Shown here piece by piece: positions 9,128 to 18,339 of a stretch of DNA of 64,000 nt; positions within the stretch are counted from its first letter, which is position 1, and each line of letters begins with the position of its first letter. Source of the DNA: Bacteroidota bacterium (GTDB lineage: Bacteria > Bacteroidota > JABWAT01); the NCBI GenBank assembly GCA_020161835.1, contig JAIUNL010000014.1, positions 1 to 64,000 of the forward strand, written 5' to 3'. Both the position numbers and the translations under genes were made by a program. The notes under the pieces are model-generated. The model was not told the DNA's origin. It did no database searches and saw only the letters and a program-made list of their open reading frames with translations.

Positions 9128-12100
9128 TTGATTCAGGTGATCACGATACTGCAAAATTTATTTCAGCCTGGTTTTAATACCAGACAAATCACTTTTGTTC
9201 TGCTGGCAATTCTGCAATTTGTTTTTTCTTCAGCCTTCTCACAAACTGAACGGGGAAATCCTTCTGCAATAAATTATGCGTCAAAAGACGATTACAGAGC
9301 CGATCGGGATGTGTGGGATGCTGCACAGGATTCAACCGGCACACTTTTTTTCGGAAATGCCCAGGGGGTTTTAACCTACAATGGGGTGAGTTGGTCTTTA
9401 TTTCCCCTGCCCAAAAAAACGGCAGTCAATTCACTGGCTGTTGATGCCGCCGGAAGGGTTTTTGTTGGAAGTGAAGATGAATTTGGTTTCTTTTCCCGGA
9501 ATAAAGGTCGGCTTGATTATACGTCCCTGATGCATCAAATTCCCGAAAATGTGAAGACATTTGGCAAAATCTGGTCAATTGATACGCTCGGACAAACTGT
9601 TTACCTCCAGTCCCTTTCCGCTTTGTTTTGTGTGACCGGAGATAGTCTCACTACACTTCTCCCACGGGAAAAATTTTCGTTTATTTACCGGGCAGGATCC
9701 CGTTTATTCATTCAGGATCCGTCGCAAGGACTTCTTGAAATCAAAAATTCCAGATTGATTCCGGTTGATACATCAGGTTTTTTCCGTCAAACCATCTTAT
9801 CGCAACTGGCCCAGGCACCCGGGGGAAATTTATTCCTTTTCACAAGAAAAAACGGAACGTTTCTGCACACCTCAGACGGTGTAAAACCGATGACCTCGGC
9901 TCTTGCTGACCTGAGCAGAAAATACCGGTTTTATGCAATTGAAAATCTGCCTGACGGAGAGTTTTTAATCGGGACAGTGGGCGGTGGTGCTGTTATTGTT
10001 GATTCAACCGGGAAAATTCTTAACCTGCTAAATACCAACAGCGGTTTGAAAACCAATACGGTGACCGGTGCATTTTATGACGGAAACGGATCAGTCTGGC
10101 TGTGTACGTATGAAGGCGTGAGCCGGATCCGGTATCCGTCACCAGCGACTTTGTTTCGGGTCAACCAGCATTTCAGCGGACTTCCGAAATCAACCGTCAG
10201 GCATCAGGGACGTCTATTTTTGGGAACACTTGAAAAGTTTTACCGGCTTTCTGAAGATTTCTCGTTTCCAAATATGGAAAAATCAGGAAGTTCGTTTTTC
10301 TTTTCACCCGTTGACGGAATAAAAGAAGATTGCGGAATGGCTCTTTCTGTGGGTACTGATTTGTTTGTTTCAACCAATCAGGGCGTGTTTCTGATCAATA
10401 AAAACGGAAAAGAACTGGTCACAAAATCCTACGCACTTCCCTTAACGCAATCTGCAGCCGATCCTGACCGGATTTTTGTCGGTACTTACGGACTTCAATC
10501 CATTTACAAAAAAAACGGAAAATGGATCGATGAAGGTTTTTATGAAAATATAACCGAAGATATTTACCATGTTTTTGAGGAATCTGAACGGATTCTCTGG
10601 CTCAGATCTTACAATCAGGGCATCATGCGGGTGACTCTGGAACCCGGTTCTTCAAGAAAAACAAAAGTGGAACGTTTTGGCTCTGAACACGGATTACCCT
10701 CCCTTGAATTTTATCCGGCAGAAGTAGCCGAAGGAAAAATCAGGTGGATGACGGAATCGGGTGTGTTTACATTTAACGAACTAAAATCCAGTTTTGAAAA
10801 AGACACCAGCTTTTATCAAACCTTTCCTGGTGTGCCGGATGTGGTCAATTTTATTGCTCCCGGTAAACCGAATCAGATCTGGATCACCAAAGATGGCAGA
10901 GATGGTAGCTCACTTTTTTTGTTTGAAAAAAAGGAAAATGGAAGTTATCAGAGACTCCCGGTTCCGTTTATTCTTGAAAATCAGGCAAGAATCCAAACAA
11001 TTTATACCGATCATTTTGGCATAACCTGGTTTTCGGTCACTGGTGGGCTTGTTAGATATGATCCTGACGTGAAGGTTTCAAACTCAGCTTCCTTTGTCAC
11101 CGAAATCAGTTCAGTTCATTTGATGCCAGTCGATTCGGTGATTGCAACCCATGTTTTTTCTCAAAATGATCAGAATATTGTTTTGAATTATCCCAATAAT
11201 TCCTTGACCTTCAGGTTTGCGGCCCTTTCCTTTTTTGATGAATCCAGAAATACCTACAGATACAAACTCGAAGGTTTTGATTCAGATTGGTCAGCCTGGA
11301 CAACAGACACCCATAAAGAATATACCAATCTGAATAGTGGTGACTATTGCTTCAGAGTTAAGTCGGTGAATGCACTCGGGATTATTGGCAAAGAGGTATC
11401 CTTTAAATTTGTCATATTGCCACCCTGGTGGGAAAGCTGGTGGTTCAGAAGTCTGGTTATTCTCTTTTTTACCTGGATCGGCTTTATGTTTTTTCAAAGC
11501 CGGTTGAATAAGTTAAAACGGGAGAAAAAGGCTCAGGAGGAGTTTTCAAGGCAGTTGATCAATCTGCAGGAAAATGAAAGAAAACGGATTGCACACGAAC
11601 TGCATGATAGTATCAGCCAAAGTTTGCTAGCAATTCACAATAGGGCTCAGATGGCAAGGGAAAAAAGCAATCAGCCAGACTGGATTTTTAAACAGCTTGA
11701 AGTCATATTATCTTCTTCATCGGGGGCTATTCAGGAAATTAAACAGATTACACATAATCTCAGACCCTATTTGCTTGACCGGATCGGCCTCACAAAAGCA
11801 CTTCATTCCCTCATTCGCCAGTTCAAAGAAACCAATCAGATTAAGATCAGTGCAGAAATTGATGATATTGACGGCAAACTAAAACCTGGTGACGATATTC
11901 ACCTTTACCGGATCATTCAGGAAATTCTGAATAATGTTCAAAAACATGCAAATGCTGATCATTTGTTTATTTCAGTGGAGTCTGAAACTGGGCAGATTAA
12001 AATTGCAGTTAGGGATAATGGTGTTGGAATGGAACTTTCACGCAGAAAGTCCGGTGAATCAACCGGAGGACTTGGCCTGGAAGGTATTTCAGAACGGGTG

Positions 12101-12193
12101 AGGATTTTAAACGGAAAACTCCACTTTGAATCCAAACCGGGAAAAGGAACTAGTGTAAAGATTTCGCTTCCATCAGGAGAAAATCATGACTGA
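9128..12193 (+). CDS. Propeller-type sensor histidine kinase (Reg_prop, Y_Y_Y, HisKA_3)
   Basis: The 1021-residue kinase starts with TTG (9128), with AGGG just upstream. No nearer ATG precedes the signal/anchor segment at about 20-38. The periplasmic part is a two-component-regulator propeller (about 40-640) followed by a Y_Y_Y domain (about 660-765). A membrane segment lies near 773-791. The cytoplasmic part has a NarX/LiaS-type dimerisation domain with the box RIAHELHDSISQSL (phospho-acceptor expected at His826) and an ATPase domain with an N box (LNNVQKHAN) and the G boxes DNGVGM and GGLGLEGI. It has no receiver. It overlaps the next gene by 8 bp, so the two form a cognate pair. The ligand is unknown; relatives in this group sense glycans or surface signals. 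Confidence 0.93.
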   Translation: MIQVITILQNLFQPGFNTRQITFVLLAILQFVFSSAFSQTERGNPSAINYASKDDYRADRDVWDAAQDSTGTLFFGNAQGVLTYNGVSWSLFPLPKKTAVNSLAVDAAGRVFVGSEDEFGFFSRNKGRLDYTSLMHQIPENVKTFGKIWSIDTLGQTVYLQSLSALFCVTGDSLTTLLPREKFSFIYRAGSRLFIQDPSQGLLEIKNSRLIPVDTSGFFRQTILSQLAQAPGGNLFLFTRKNGTFLHTSDGVKPMTSALADLSRKYRFYAIENLPDGEFLIGTVGGGAVIVDSTGKILNLLNTNSGLKTNTVTGAFYDGNGSVWLCTYEGVSRIRYPSPATLFRVNQHFSGLPKSTVRHQGRLFLGTLEKFYRLSEDFSFPNMEKSGSSFFFSPVDGIKEDCGMALSVGTDLFVSTNQGVFLINKNGKELVTKSYALPLTQSAADPDRIFVGTYGLQSIYKKNGKWIDEGFYENITEDIYHVFEESERILWLRSYNQGIMRVTLEPGSSRKTKVERFGSEHGLPSLEFYPAEVAEGKIRWMTESGVFTFNELKSSFEKDTSFYQTFPGVPDVVNFIAPGKPNQIWITKDGRDGSSLFLFEKKENGSYQRLPVPFILENQARIQTIYTDHFGITWFSVTGGLVRYDPDVKVSNSASFVTEISSVHLMPVDSVIATHVFSQNDQNIVLNYPNNSLTFRFAALSFFDESRNTYRYKLEGFDSDWSAWTTDTHKEYTNLNSGDYCFRVKSVNALGIIGKEVSFKFVILPPWWESWWFRSLVILFFTWIGFMFFQSRLNKLKREKKAQEEFSRQLINLQENERKRIAHELHDSISQSLLAIHNRAQMAREKSNQPDWIFKQLEVILSSSSGAIQEIKQITHNLRPYLLDRIGLTKALHSLIRQFKETNQIKISAEIDDIDGKLKPGDDIHLYRIIQEILNNVQKHANADHLFISVESETGQIKIAVRDNGVGMELSRRKSGESTGGLGLEGISERVRILNGKLHFESKPGKGTSVKISLPSGENHD

Positions 12194-12842
12194 TAATTTG
12201 ATTAAAGTTCTTATCGCAGATGATCATCCGGTTTTTCGTACCGGTTTGTCACAGATTTTAAAACATACAGAGGGAATCCGGCTTGTTGGCGAGGCTTCAA
12301 ATGGTGATGAGCTACTGGCCATGATTGACCATGAATCACCCGATGTCATCCTGACCGATATTGATATGCCCAAAAAGTCTGGATTTGAAGTTGCTGAAAA
12401 ACTGAAGATGAGCCAGACTTCGCCCCGAATTATTTTCCTGACATTATTTGAAGATGAAGAGTTTTTCAACAAAGCTTTGGATTTGGGTGTGTCCGGATTT
12501 CTGTTAAAAGAAAATGCAGCCGTTGACATCATTTCAGCAATCCGGTCAGTTGCAGCAGGGAAGTATTTCATCACCCCGTTTGTTTCCGATTTTATGATTA
12601 GGCGCAGTGAAGGATCCAAATTGCTGGAAGGAAAATTCCCAGAAATAAAAAACCTGACAGCAACTGAAAGAAACGTATTGTCTTTAATCAGTCAGGGAAA
12701 GACAACCCGTGAAATATCAGATGAATTGTTTGTCAGCATAAAAACCACAGAAACCCACCGTTCAAATATTTCCAGAAAACTGAATCTTTCCGGTTCAAAT
12801 GCATTGGTAAAGTTCGCACTTGAAAACAAAAATCTGCTCTGA
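12186..12842 (+). CDS. NarL/FixJ-family DNA-binding response regulator
   Basis: The 218-residue protein has an N-terminal receiver (acidic pair D12-D13, predicted phospho-acceptor D58 in TDIDMP) and a C-terminal LuxR-type helix-turn-helix (about 153-212; LTATERNVL, GKTTREISDEL, KTTETHRSNI). It is the cognate partner of the preceding HisKA_3 kinase, whose 3' end it overlaps by 8 bp. Paired TCAGGG/CCCTGA palindromes lie 88-126 bp downstream, in front of the next receiver gene, and could be its binding sites; this is inference. Confidence 0.95.
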   Translation: MTDNLIKVLIADDHPVFRTGLSQILKHTEGIRLVGEASNGDELLAMIDHESPDVILTDIDMPKKSGFEVAEKLKMSQTSPRIIFLTLFEDEEFFNKALDLGVSGFLLKENAAVDIISAIRSVAAGKYFITPFVSDFMIRRSEGSKLLEGKFPEIKNLTATERNVLSLISQGKTTREISDELFVSIKTTETHRSNISRKLNLSGSNALVKFALENKNLL

Positions 12843-12929
12843 ACCCGTTTTTCCGAACTAATCTTCCTGCCTTTATTCAAATATCCCATTCCCAATAATT
12901 CAATTCCTCCCCGTTGAACCCCTAGAAAA

Positions 12930-12968
12930 ATCAGGGTTTTTCCCTGATAAATCAGGGTCTGCCCTGAT
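12930..12968. promoter_or_regulatory. Two tandem ATCAGGG/CCCTGAT palindromes (candidate regulator sites)
   Basis: ATCAGGG 12930-12936 faces CCCTGAT 12942-12948, and ATCAGGG 12951-12957 faces CCCTGAT 12962-12968. The four half-sites recur at about 10-11 bp steps, so all would lie on one face of the helix. This favours protein binding over a transcript hairpin. They sit between the NarL-type regulator gene and the single-domain receiver gene. The second palindrome covers the possible ATG at 12967. Confidence 0.55.
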
Positions 12969-13023
12969 GGTTCAAAATATTGACAATAACCATCTTTACA
13001 TCAATAAAAAAAGACGGAAAAAA

Positions 13024-13392
13024 ATGCTGCCTACAGTTGTAATTGTGGATGATAACCGGGAAATGCGGGAAACACTGAAAAGTATTATCCACGATCTCGC
13101 CACTGTTGTTGATGAATGTGAAGATGGCAGTGAGGTACTGAATTGCTACAACAGATTGAAACCTGATTGGGTGCTGATGGATATTTCCATGAAGAAAATG
13201 GATGGGATTTCAGCTACAAAAATCCTGATCAGCCAGTTTCCTGATGCAAAAGTGGTCATCGTTTCCAATTACGATGATGATGAGATGAAAAAGGAATCAG
13301 AACAGGCCGGAAGTACCGGCTTCGTTCCGAAGGAAAAATTGAGCAGTGTGAGACTTTTTTTTTATAATCAGTTAAACAAATCAGGGGAGTGA
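13024..13392 (+). CDS. Single-domain response regulator (CheY-like receiver)
   Basis: ATG 13024 gives 122 residues that are all receiver: acidic pair D9-D10, phospho-acceptor D53 (LMDISM), conserved Ser/Thr region VSNYDDD and a KE pair near 103. The frame could start at 12967, but that ATG is inside a palindrome and adds a lysine-rich tail unlike the family. It has no output domain, so it may relay or buffer phosphate from the neighbouring kinase. It ends 3 bp before the next T9SS cargo gene, so the two are almost certainly co-transcribed. Confidence 0.88.
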   Translation: MLPTVVIVDDNREMRETLKSIIHDLATVVDECEDGSEVLNCYNRLKPDWVLMDISMKKMDGISATKILISQFPDAKVVIVSNYDDDEMKKESEQAGSTGFVPKEKLSSVRLFFYNQLNKSGE

Positions 13393-13395
13393 AAA

Positions 13396-16380
13396 ATGGA
13401 AAGTGGATCATGTGTAAGTTCAAAAATTCCGGTCAGATTTACCTTGTGGTTACTGCTGATCGTGGTCTTTCTGTTTGGAAAAACCACAATGGCGCAAACG
13501 CCAACAACCGATCAACTCAGTTTATATTTCAGAGCAGACACTTTAACAACACTGATGCCCGGATATAATTACGTAACAAAATGGACTGATATTTCCCCAA
13601 AAGGCTATGAACTGATTCAAAATGTTGGCTGGCCTGATCTTTACACAGATGGAATCAACAAAAAACCAGGGTTAAAATACAATGGATCACCCTATTATGT
13701 CGTTCCGTTGGCCGGACATGAAATCCAGAATACTGATTTCGATTTATTTTTCCTTTTAAAAACATCCGCTACAGAAACCCAGGGATTGTTAAGCGCCAAT
13801 GGCATGAGCGGGCTATCCATTAATAACGGTTCCGGAATCAAATTTACCAATGGGACGGCCACGCTGACTACCGGAAATATGAATGATTTTACCAATGATG
13901 AAATGGTGATCATAAATGTTCAGGGTTCGGCAACTGGCGGAAAACTTTTTGTCAATGGTATTGAAGTGGCTTCAACAACAGATAATTGCCTGATTCCGGC
14001 TTCAAATATCTACCTCATGGCAACTAACACGTTATCGTCCCGGTTTCGGGGTGTACTTTCAGAATTGATCGTATACAAGAAAAACCTGACAACACAGGAA
14101 CGTGCAGATATCATCTCATATTTTCAAAAGCGATATAACCTGCTCACACCAGATGTTCAGGTTTCTGAGTTGCAGTTGTCAGGCGTAACCTCATCGCAGA
14201 TTATGGTGAATTTTGTTGCCGGCAGCGGAACCAAACGTATGGTTCTCGGAAAAGCAGGCGGACCCATTACGGCTGAACCACAGGATAGTATAACCTATCC
14301 TTATGGATTTGAATTTGAAGACGGGTCAATCGTTTATTATGTCGGAACCGGAACCTTTTTTCCGGTTTATAACGGAAGGTTTAATACGACTTACTACTTT
14401 AAAGCCTTCGAATTTAACGGTAGAGCCGGATCAGAAAATTACCTCAGAACTGGAGCGCCTGAAGCATCTGCTACCACACTTTTTGAACCACCGTGGGTGT
14501 CATTTAACAGTATCCAGATGGAATCTCTTACTTCGGTAAGGGTGTTTTTTGAAATCAATGCTTATGGTGATTCGACCACGTTCAGGATTGCCTATGGAAC
14601 CGATTCTGATGTTCTTTCTGATACCACAGCTGCTGAGAAAACCTTTAATGACTATGATGCTCCCGAATTATCCTTTGAACGGGTAATCCAGGGTCTTGAA
14701 GCTGGCAGGTATTACTATTTTAAGGTAATAGCTACCAACCGGGGTGGATCTGATTTCAGACAATATTCTGTCAATCTGGATGTTAGGCCATCTGCCTATG
14801 TTAATGAAGTATCCACACTAAGGGGTGATTCTGTTGTCGTGAGTACCTCAGTTAATGCAAAAGGATATTCAACGTCAGCCCGGATTCTGTACGGAACAAA
14901 CCCTGAAGATTTAACCAGTTTTACTCCGCTTGTTGATATCGGCTCTGGTCAGAGTTCTGTTTCGGTTGATTTCACCATTCATGGTTTAAATCAGGGAACC
15001 ACGTATTTCTTTTCAATAGCAGCTTCCAATGCAGGTGGCGAAAGAATCTCTTCTCCCTTTCAGTTTTATGCAGATTCCATCATGACAAGACCCGATCTGG
15101 TCTCCTGGTTGCGTGCTGATGATGGGTTGAGCAGTTACTACCCGGATGATCCTGTTTCCTCATGGGGAGCTTCTGTCGGTTCAGGTGCTTATACCTATAA
15201 CGGTGAAAACAATCCGGTTTACAGAACACAGGGCATCAACGCAAAACCATCAGCAGAATTCACTTCCGGAAGTAATCTGTTTATGGATCCGCTTTCCTAT
15301 ATGGGTTTTTCGGAAAGTGATTTTGATATTTTTATTCTTTTTCAATCATCTGAATCAGCTGAACAAATACTTTTTACCAGCGATGCAGGAACACTTGCAT
15401 TAAACAGCAGCGGGTACGGCGTTTTTGTCTCAGATGCCGGTAAACTCCATAATGGCGGTTTTGGAAGTTCTGGTCTTTATACTAACGGTACTCCGAATAT
15501 AATCAACTTCAAAGCGAATGCTGAGGGTTATTCAGTTATCGTTAATGGTTTGGAGGTTATTTCCTCAACTGATGATATCAGGTTTACTTTCCCTGAGTCT
15601 CCCCAAAACACGGTATTTGGAAATAATGGAACAGGCGGATTTACAGGATATATATCAGAAATTGCCTTTTACAACCGGAGCCTTACCAGTTCTGAAAGAA
15701 TCGGCATCCAGATGTATCTCGGGCAAAAATATAATATTCAGGCCAGTACGCTTCCGGTTGAGCTTTCATCCTTCACCGGCAGACTTTCTGATGACAAAGT
15801 CATTCTCAGCTGGTCAACAGCTTCAGAAAAAAATAATGCAGGTTGGGAGATTCAGATTGGAAGGGCGGAGCCTGAGGCTCTCGAAGGCTCTGCCACAGTG
15901 ATCTCAAATCCGGACCCTTCGAGAACCTCAGGGTCCGGATTTGAATGGGAAACGATCGGATTTGTATCCGGAAAAGGAACCACCACTGAAGCACAGAATT
16001 ATGTGTTTTCCTCACCCGTGACCCGTAATCCGTCACCCGTAACCCTCCGCCTAAAACAACTCGATCTCGACGGAACGGTTTCTTACAGCCAGATTCTGAC
16101 GATTGAGGGCAAACCGGGAGAATTTTCTCTGAATCAAAACTATCCGAATCCATTCAATCCGTCAACCAACATTGGATTCAGTCTTCCCCAAACAGGGAAA
16201 GTAAAACTGGTTGTGTTTGATCTGCTGGGCCGGGAAGTCGTCACCCTGCTGAATAAAGAAATGGAAGCCGGAAACCATGCCGTTGTTTTTGAAGCGTCAT
16301 CACTTTCTGCCGGACTTTATTTCGCACGTATTTCCTTTGGCGGAAAAGTCTTAACCCAGAAAATGACGTTGCTGAAGTGA
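13396..16380 (+). CDS. Secreted two-LamG protein with FN3-like core and T9SS sorting domain
   Basis: The 994-residue protein has a signal peptide (hydrophobic core about 15-32, ending TMAQ). An N-terminal concanavalin-like domain (about 35-245), three FN3-like segments (about 250-555) and a second concanavalin-like domain (about 560-785) follow, then the LPVELSSFTG module and an NYPNPFNP sorting domain ending KMTLLK. It starts 3 bp after the receiver gene, so its expression is tied to the two-component locus. The linker after WEIQ is about 30 residues, far longer than in the paralogues. It is coded by a palindromic segment at 15861-15946. Confidence 0.88.
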   Translation: MESGSCVSSKIPVRFTLWLLLIVVFLFGKTTMAQTPTTDQLSLYFRADTLTTLMPGYNYVTKWTDISPKGYELIQNVGWPDLYTDGINKKPGLKYNGSPYYVVPLAGHEIQNTDFDLFFLLKTSATETQGLLSANGMSGLSINNGSGIKFTNGTATLTTGNMNDFTNDEMVIINVQGSATGGKLFVNGIEVASTTDNCLIPASNIYLMATNTLSSRFRGVLSELIVYKKNLTTQERADIISYFQKRYNLLTPDVQVSELQLSGVTSSQIMVNFVAGSGTKRMVLGKAGGPITAEPQDSITYPYGFEFEDGSIVYYVGTGTFFPVYNGRFNTTYYFKAFEFNGRAGSENYLRTGAPEASATTLFEPPWVSFNSIQMESLTSVRVFFEINAYGDSTTFRIAYGTDSDVLSDTTAAEKTFNDYDAPELSFERVIQGLEAGRYYYFKVIATNRGGSDFRQYSVNLDVRPSAYVNEVSTLRGDSVVVSTSVNAKGYSTSARILYGTNPEDLTSFTPLVDIGSGQSSVSVDFTIHGLNQGTTYFFSIAASNAGGERISSPFQFYADSIMTRPDLVSWLRADDGLSSYYPDDPVSSWGASVGSGAYTYNGENNPVYRTQGINAKPSAEFTSGSNLFMDPLSYMGFSESDFDIFILFQSSESAEQILFTSDAGTLALNSSGYGVFVSDAGKLHNGGFGSSGLYTNGTPNIINFKANAEGYSVIVNGLEVISSTDDIRFTFPESPQNTVFGNNGTGGFTGYISEIAFYNRSLTSSERIGIQMYLGQKYNIQASTLPVELSSFTGRLSDDKVILSWSTASEKNNAGWEIQIGRAEPEALEGSATVISNPDPSRTSGSGFEWETIGFVSGKGTTTEAQNYVFSSPVTRNPSPVTLRLKQLDLDGTVSYSQILTIEGKPGEFSLNQNYPNPFNPSTNIGFSLPQTGKVKLVVFDLLGREVVTLLNKEMEAGNHAVVFEASSLSAGLYFARISFGGKVLTQKMTLLK
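15861..15946. repeat. Composite palindromic repeat inserted in frame in a T9SS gene
   Basis: A 9-bp imperfect pair (15864-15872 with 15886-15894) is followed by a perfect 14-bp pair (TCAAATCCGGACCC 15904-15917, GGGTCCGGATTTGA 15931-15944). Their loops, CCTGAGGCTCTCGAAGG and CCTTCGAGAACCTCAGG, are reverse complements with one mismatch, so the whole segment is a palindrome of palindromes. It keeps the reading frame between WEIQ and WETIGFV. Confidence 0.75.
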
Positions 16381-16469
16381 GAATGGTAACAGTGATTTTG
16401 GTTTCAGGTTATTTACAAATTGGATATTTAAGCAAGAATTTAAAAAAATAGAAATAAAGGGAAAAAGCT

Positions 16470-18029
16470 ATGAAAAATGGAATTACCACAGTCTGCCTTG
16501 TGCTTTTTGCAAACGTTCCGGTATTTGCCCAGACAGGAAGTCTGGACCCATCCTTTTCTGATGATGGAATTGCCATCACCGATTTTAATAAAACGGATGA
16601 TCAGGCGTATGCGATAGCCGTTCAGGCAGATGGAAAAATAATTGCAGCCGGTGATACCGGCGATGACGGATTGCTTGTTTGCAGATACAATTCTGATGGA
16701 ACTCTTGATACCGGTTTTTCAGGTGACGGAAAATTTGTCACCTACCTGGGAAGGAATCTTGATATCCGGGCAGTTTCTATTCTTTCGGATGGAAAAATCG
16801 TAATTGCAGGTTCAGTTGTTGATGAAAATTACTACAGAAGTGTTTTTGTTGGCCGTCTGAACGCAAACGGAACCTGGGATACCTCCTTTAAAGACACTGG
16901 CTACCAGAATTATTTCATTTCAAACAACTCGGATAAAGCCTTGGCAATGAAAGTTTACCCGGATGGTAAAATTTTATTGGCTGGGCAGGCCTACAGCGCC
17001 GGAATTACCAGCTTTTTGGTGATGAAATTAAAAGAAGACGGAAATTATGATACATCATTTAGCGGTGACGGGATTACCCTGACAACCAACATCGGACCAG
17101 GCGGCACTGATAACCTGACCGGAATGGCTGTTGATACAAATGGTAAAATTTATCTTGCAGGCACTGCCATGCAGAGTGATTTCAAAGATTTTCTTGCAGT
17201 TGTTAAAATAAATGCAAACGGGTCGCGTGACAATACGTTCGGTACCTCATCTAAGGCAATAATCCCTGCCTATAATGACCGTGTTAAAGTTGCTGTGCAG
17301 GATGACGGAAAAATTATTCTGGGCAGTAATATTTATCAGAACCAGAAATCAGATTTTCATCTGGTGAGACTCAATACAAACGGAACCATTGATACCACTT
17401 TTGGCGAAAAAGGATTCGTCATAAAAAACTATGGAAATGTATATAATTTCTTTTCTGATTTGACCATTCAGCCAGACGGTAAGATTCTGATGACCGGTTT
17501 TCTGGATATGCTGGTTTCACCTGCTGAGATGCTGGTAGCCAGATTTAATGCGGACGGAAGTACCGATGAATCATACGGAACAGGTGGCTCAGTTCAGATT
17601 AAACCAGCCCAAACAGGTTTATATCCCACTTCGTTTGCATTCCAGGCAGATGGTAAACCTCTTGTGGCCGGCTATGCATTGATCAATGAAAAATATGATT
17701 TTGCAGTTGTCCGCCTGAAAAGTGATGTGGCAACTTCTGTTGAGGATGAAGGTTCTGAACGAATTGAAAAGTTCACTCTCCTTCAAAACTACCCAAACCC
17801 ATTTAATCCATCCACAACAATATCGTTTTTGGTTGCCAGATCGGGGCATATTACAATATCAGCTTATGATGTACTTGGAAGGAAAGTTGATGTTCTTGTT
17901 AACTCAAATATGGAAGCCGGGAAACACTCGATAGAATTTAATGGTTCAGGAAGGGCTTCAGGAATCTATTTTGTGAAAATGGAAGCGGCAGGTTTTTCTT
18001 CGATAAAAAAGATGATAATGGTTAAATAG
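16470..18029 (+). CDS. Delta-60 repeat secreted protein with T9SS sorting domain
   Basis: The 519-residue protein has a signal peptide (ending VFAQTG) and seven delta-60-type repeats of about 50-60 residues (DPSFSDDGI, LDTGFSGDGK, YDTSFSGDGI, IDTTFGEKGF and others, with DGKI cores). These likely form a beta propeller. The C terminus is a T9SS type A domain with NYPNPFNP. Unlike most neighbours it lacks the LPVELSSFTG module, so the sorting domain follows the propeller after a short acidic linker. AAGGG precedes the ATG. The role is unknown; binding or scaffolding at the surface is likely. Confidence 0.88.
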   Translation: MKNGITTVCLVLFANVPVFAQTGSLDPSFSDDGIAITDFNKTDDQAYAIAVQADGKIIAAGDTGDDGLLVCRYNSDGTLDTGFSGDGKFVTYLGRNLDIRAVSILSDGKIVIAGSVVDENYYRSVFVGRLNANGTWDTSFKDTGYQNYFISNNSDKALAMKVYPDGKILLAGQAYSAGITSFLVMKLKEDGNYDTSFSGDGITLTTNIGPGGTDNLTGMAVDTNGKIYLAGTAMQSDFKDFLAVVKINANGSRDNTFGTSSKAIIPAYNDRVKVAVQDDGKIILGSNIYQNQKSDFHLVRLNTNGTIDTTFGEKGFVIKNYGNVYNFFSDLTIQPDGKILMTGFLDMLVSPAEMLVARFNADGSTDESYGTGGSVQIKPAQTGLYPTSFAFQADGKPLVAGYALINEKYDFAVVRLKSDVATSVEDEGSERIEKFTLLQNYPNPFNPSTTISFLVARSGHITISAYDVLGRKVDVLVNSNMEAGKHSIEFNGSGRASGIYFVKMEAAGFSSIKKMIMVK

Positions 18030-18101
18030 ATGTTGTTTCAAGTAGTTGTAAAATAAAGATATAACAATGTTGAGGGGGAAGCTTTATCATTCAAAAGCAG
18101 T

Positions 18102-18117
18102 TGTGACAAAAATCACT
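18102..18117. promoter_or_regulatory. CRP/FNR-family operator-like site
   Basis: TGTGA (18102-18106), six bases (CAAAAA) and TCACT (18113-18117) differ from the CRP consensus at only the last position. It lies about 225 bp before the leucine-rich T9SS gene. Confidence 0.4.
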
Positions 18118-18253
18118 TAATCGTAAGAATTTCTGGTGACAAAAGAATATTAAATAATTAAATAATATTTTATTCCTTATTATTATGTAAATATAAGGAC
18201 TAATAAGTCTATTATGTTGACTAAAAAAGCCTAAAATTAAGGGGCACTTCCCA

Positions 18254-18294
18254 AAAACCTCAAACATAAACCCTGGGTGAACGTTTGAGGTTTT
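18254..18294 (+). terminator. Hairpin, possible terminator between T9SS genes
   Basis: AAAACCTCAAAC (18254-18265) pairs perfectly with GTTTGAGGTTTT (18283-18294), and the right arm ends in T. It is about 225 bp past the preceding stop. It could be a terminator or a leader structure for the next gene. Confidence 0.5.
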
Positions 18295-18339
18295 AAGTTA
18301 ATTTTTGATTGTTATTTTCATGCATGATAAGGGGAATTT

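Larger units (their letters stand above)
18030..18339. other. Intergenic region with CRP-like site and hairpin
   Basis: This 310-bp AT-rich spacer holds a CRP-like site (18102-18117), a 12-bp stem hairpin (18254-18294) and the AAGGGG ribosome-binding site of the next gene. No coding potential was seen. Confidence 0.6.

Noticed and set aside
12967..13023. Earlier ATG for the single-domain receiver
   Set aside because: The codon is inside the second ATCAGGG/CCCTGAT palindrome and adds a Lys-rich tail not seen in receivers.
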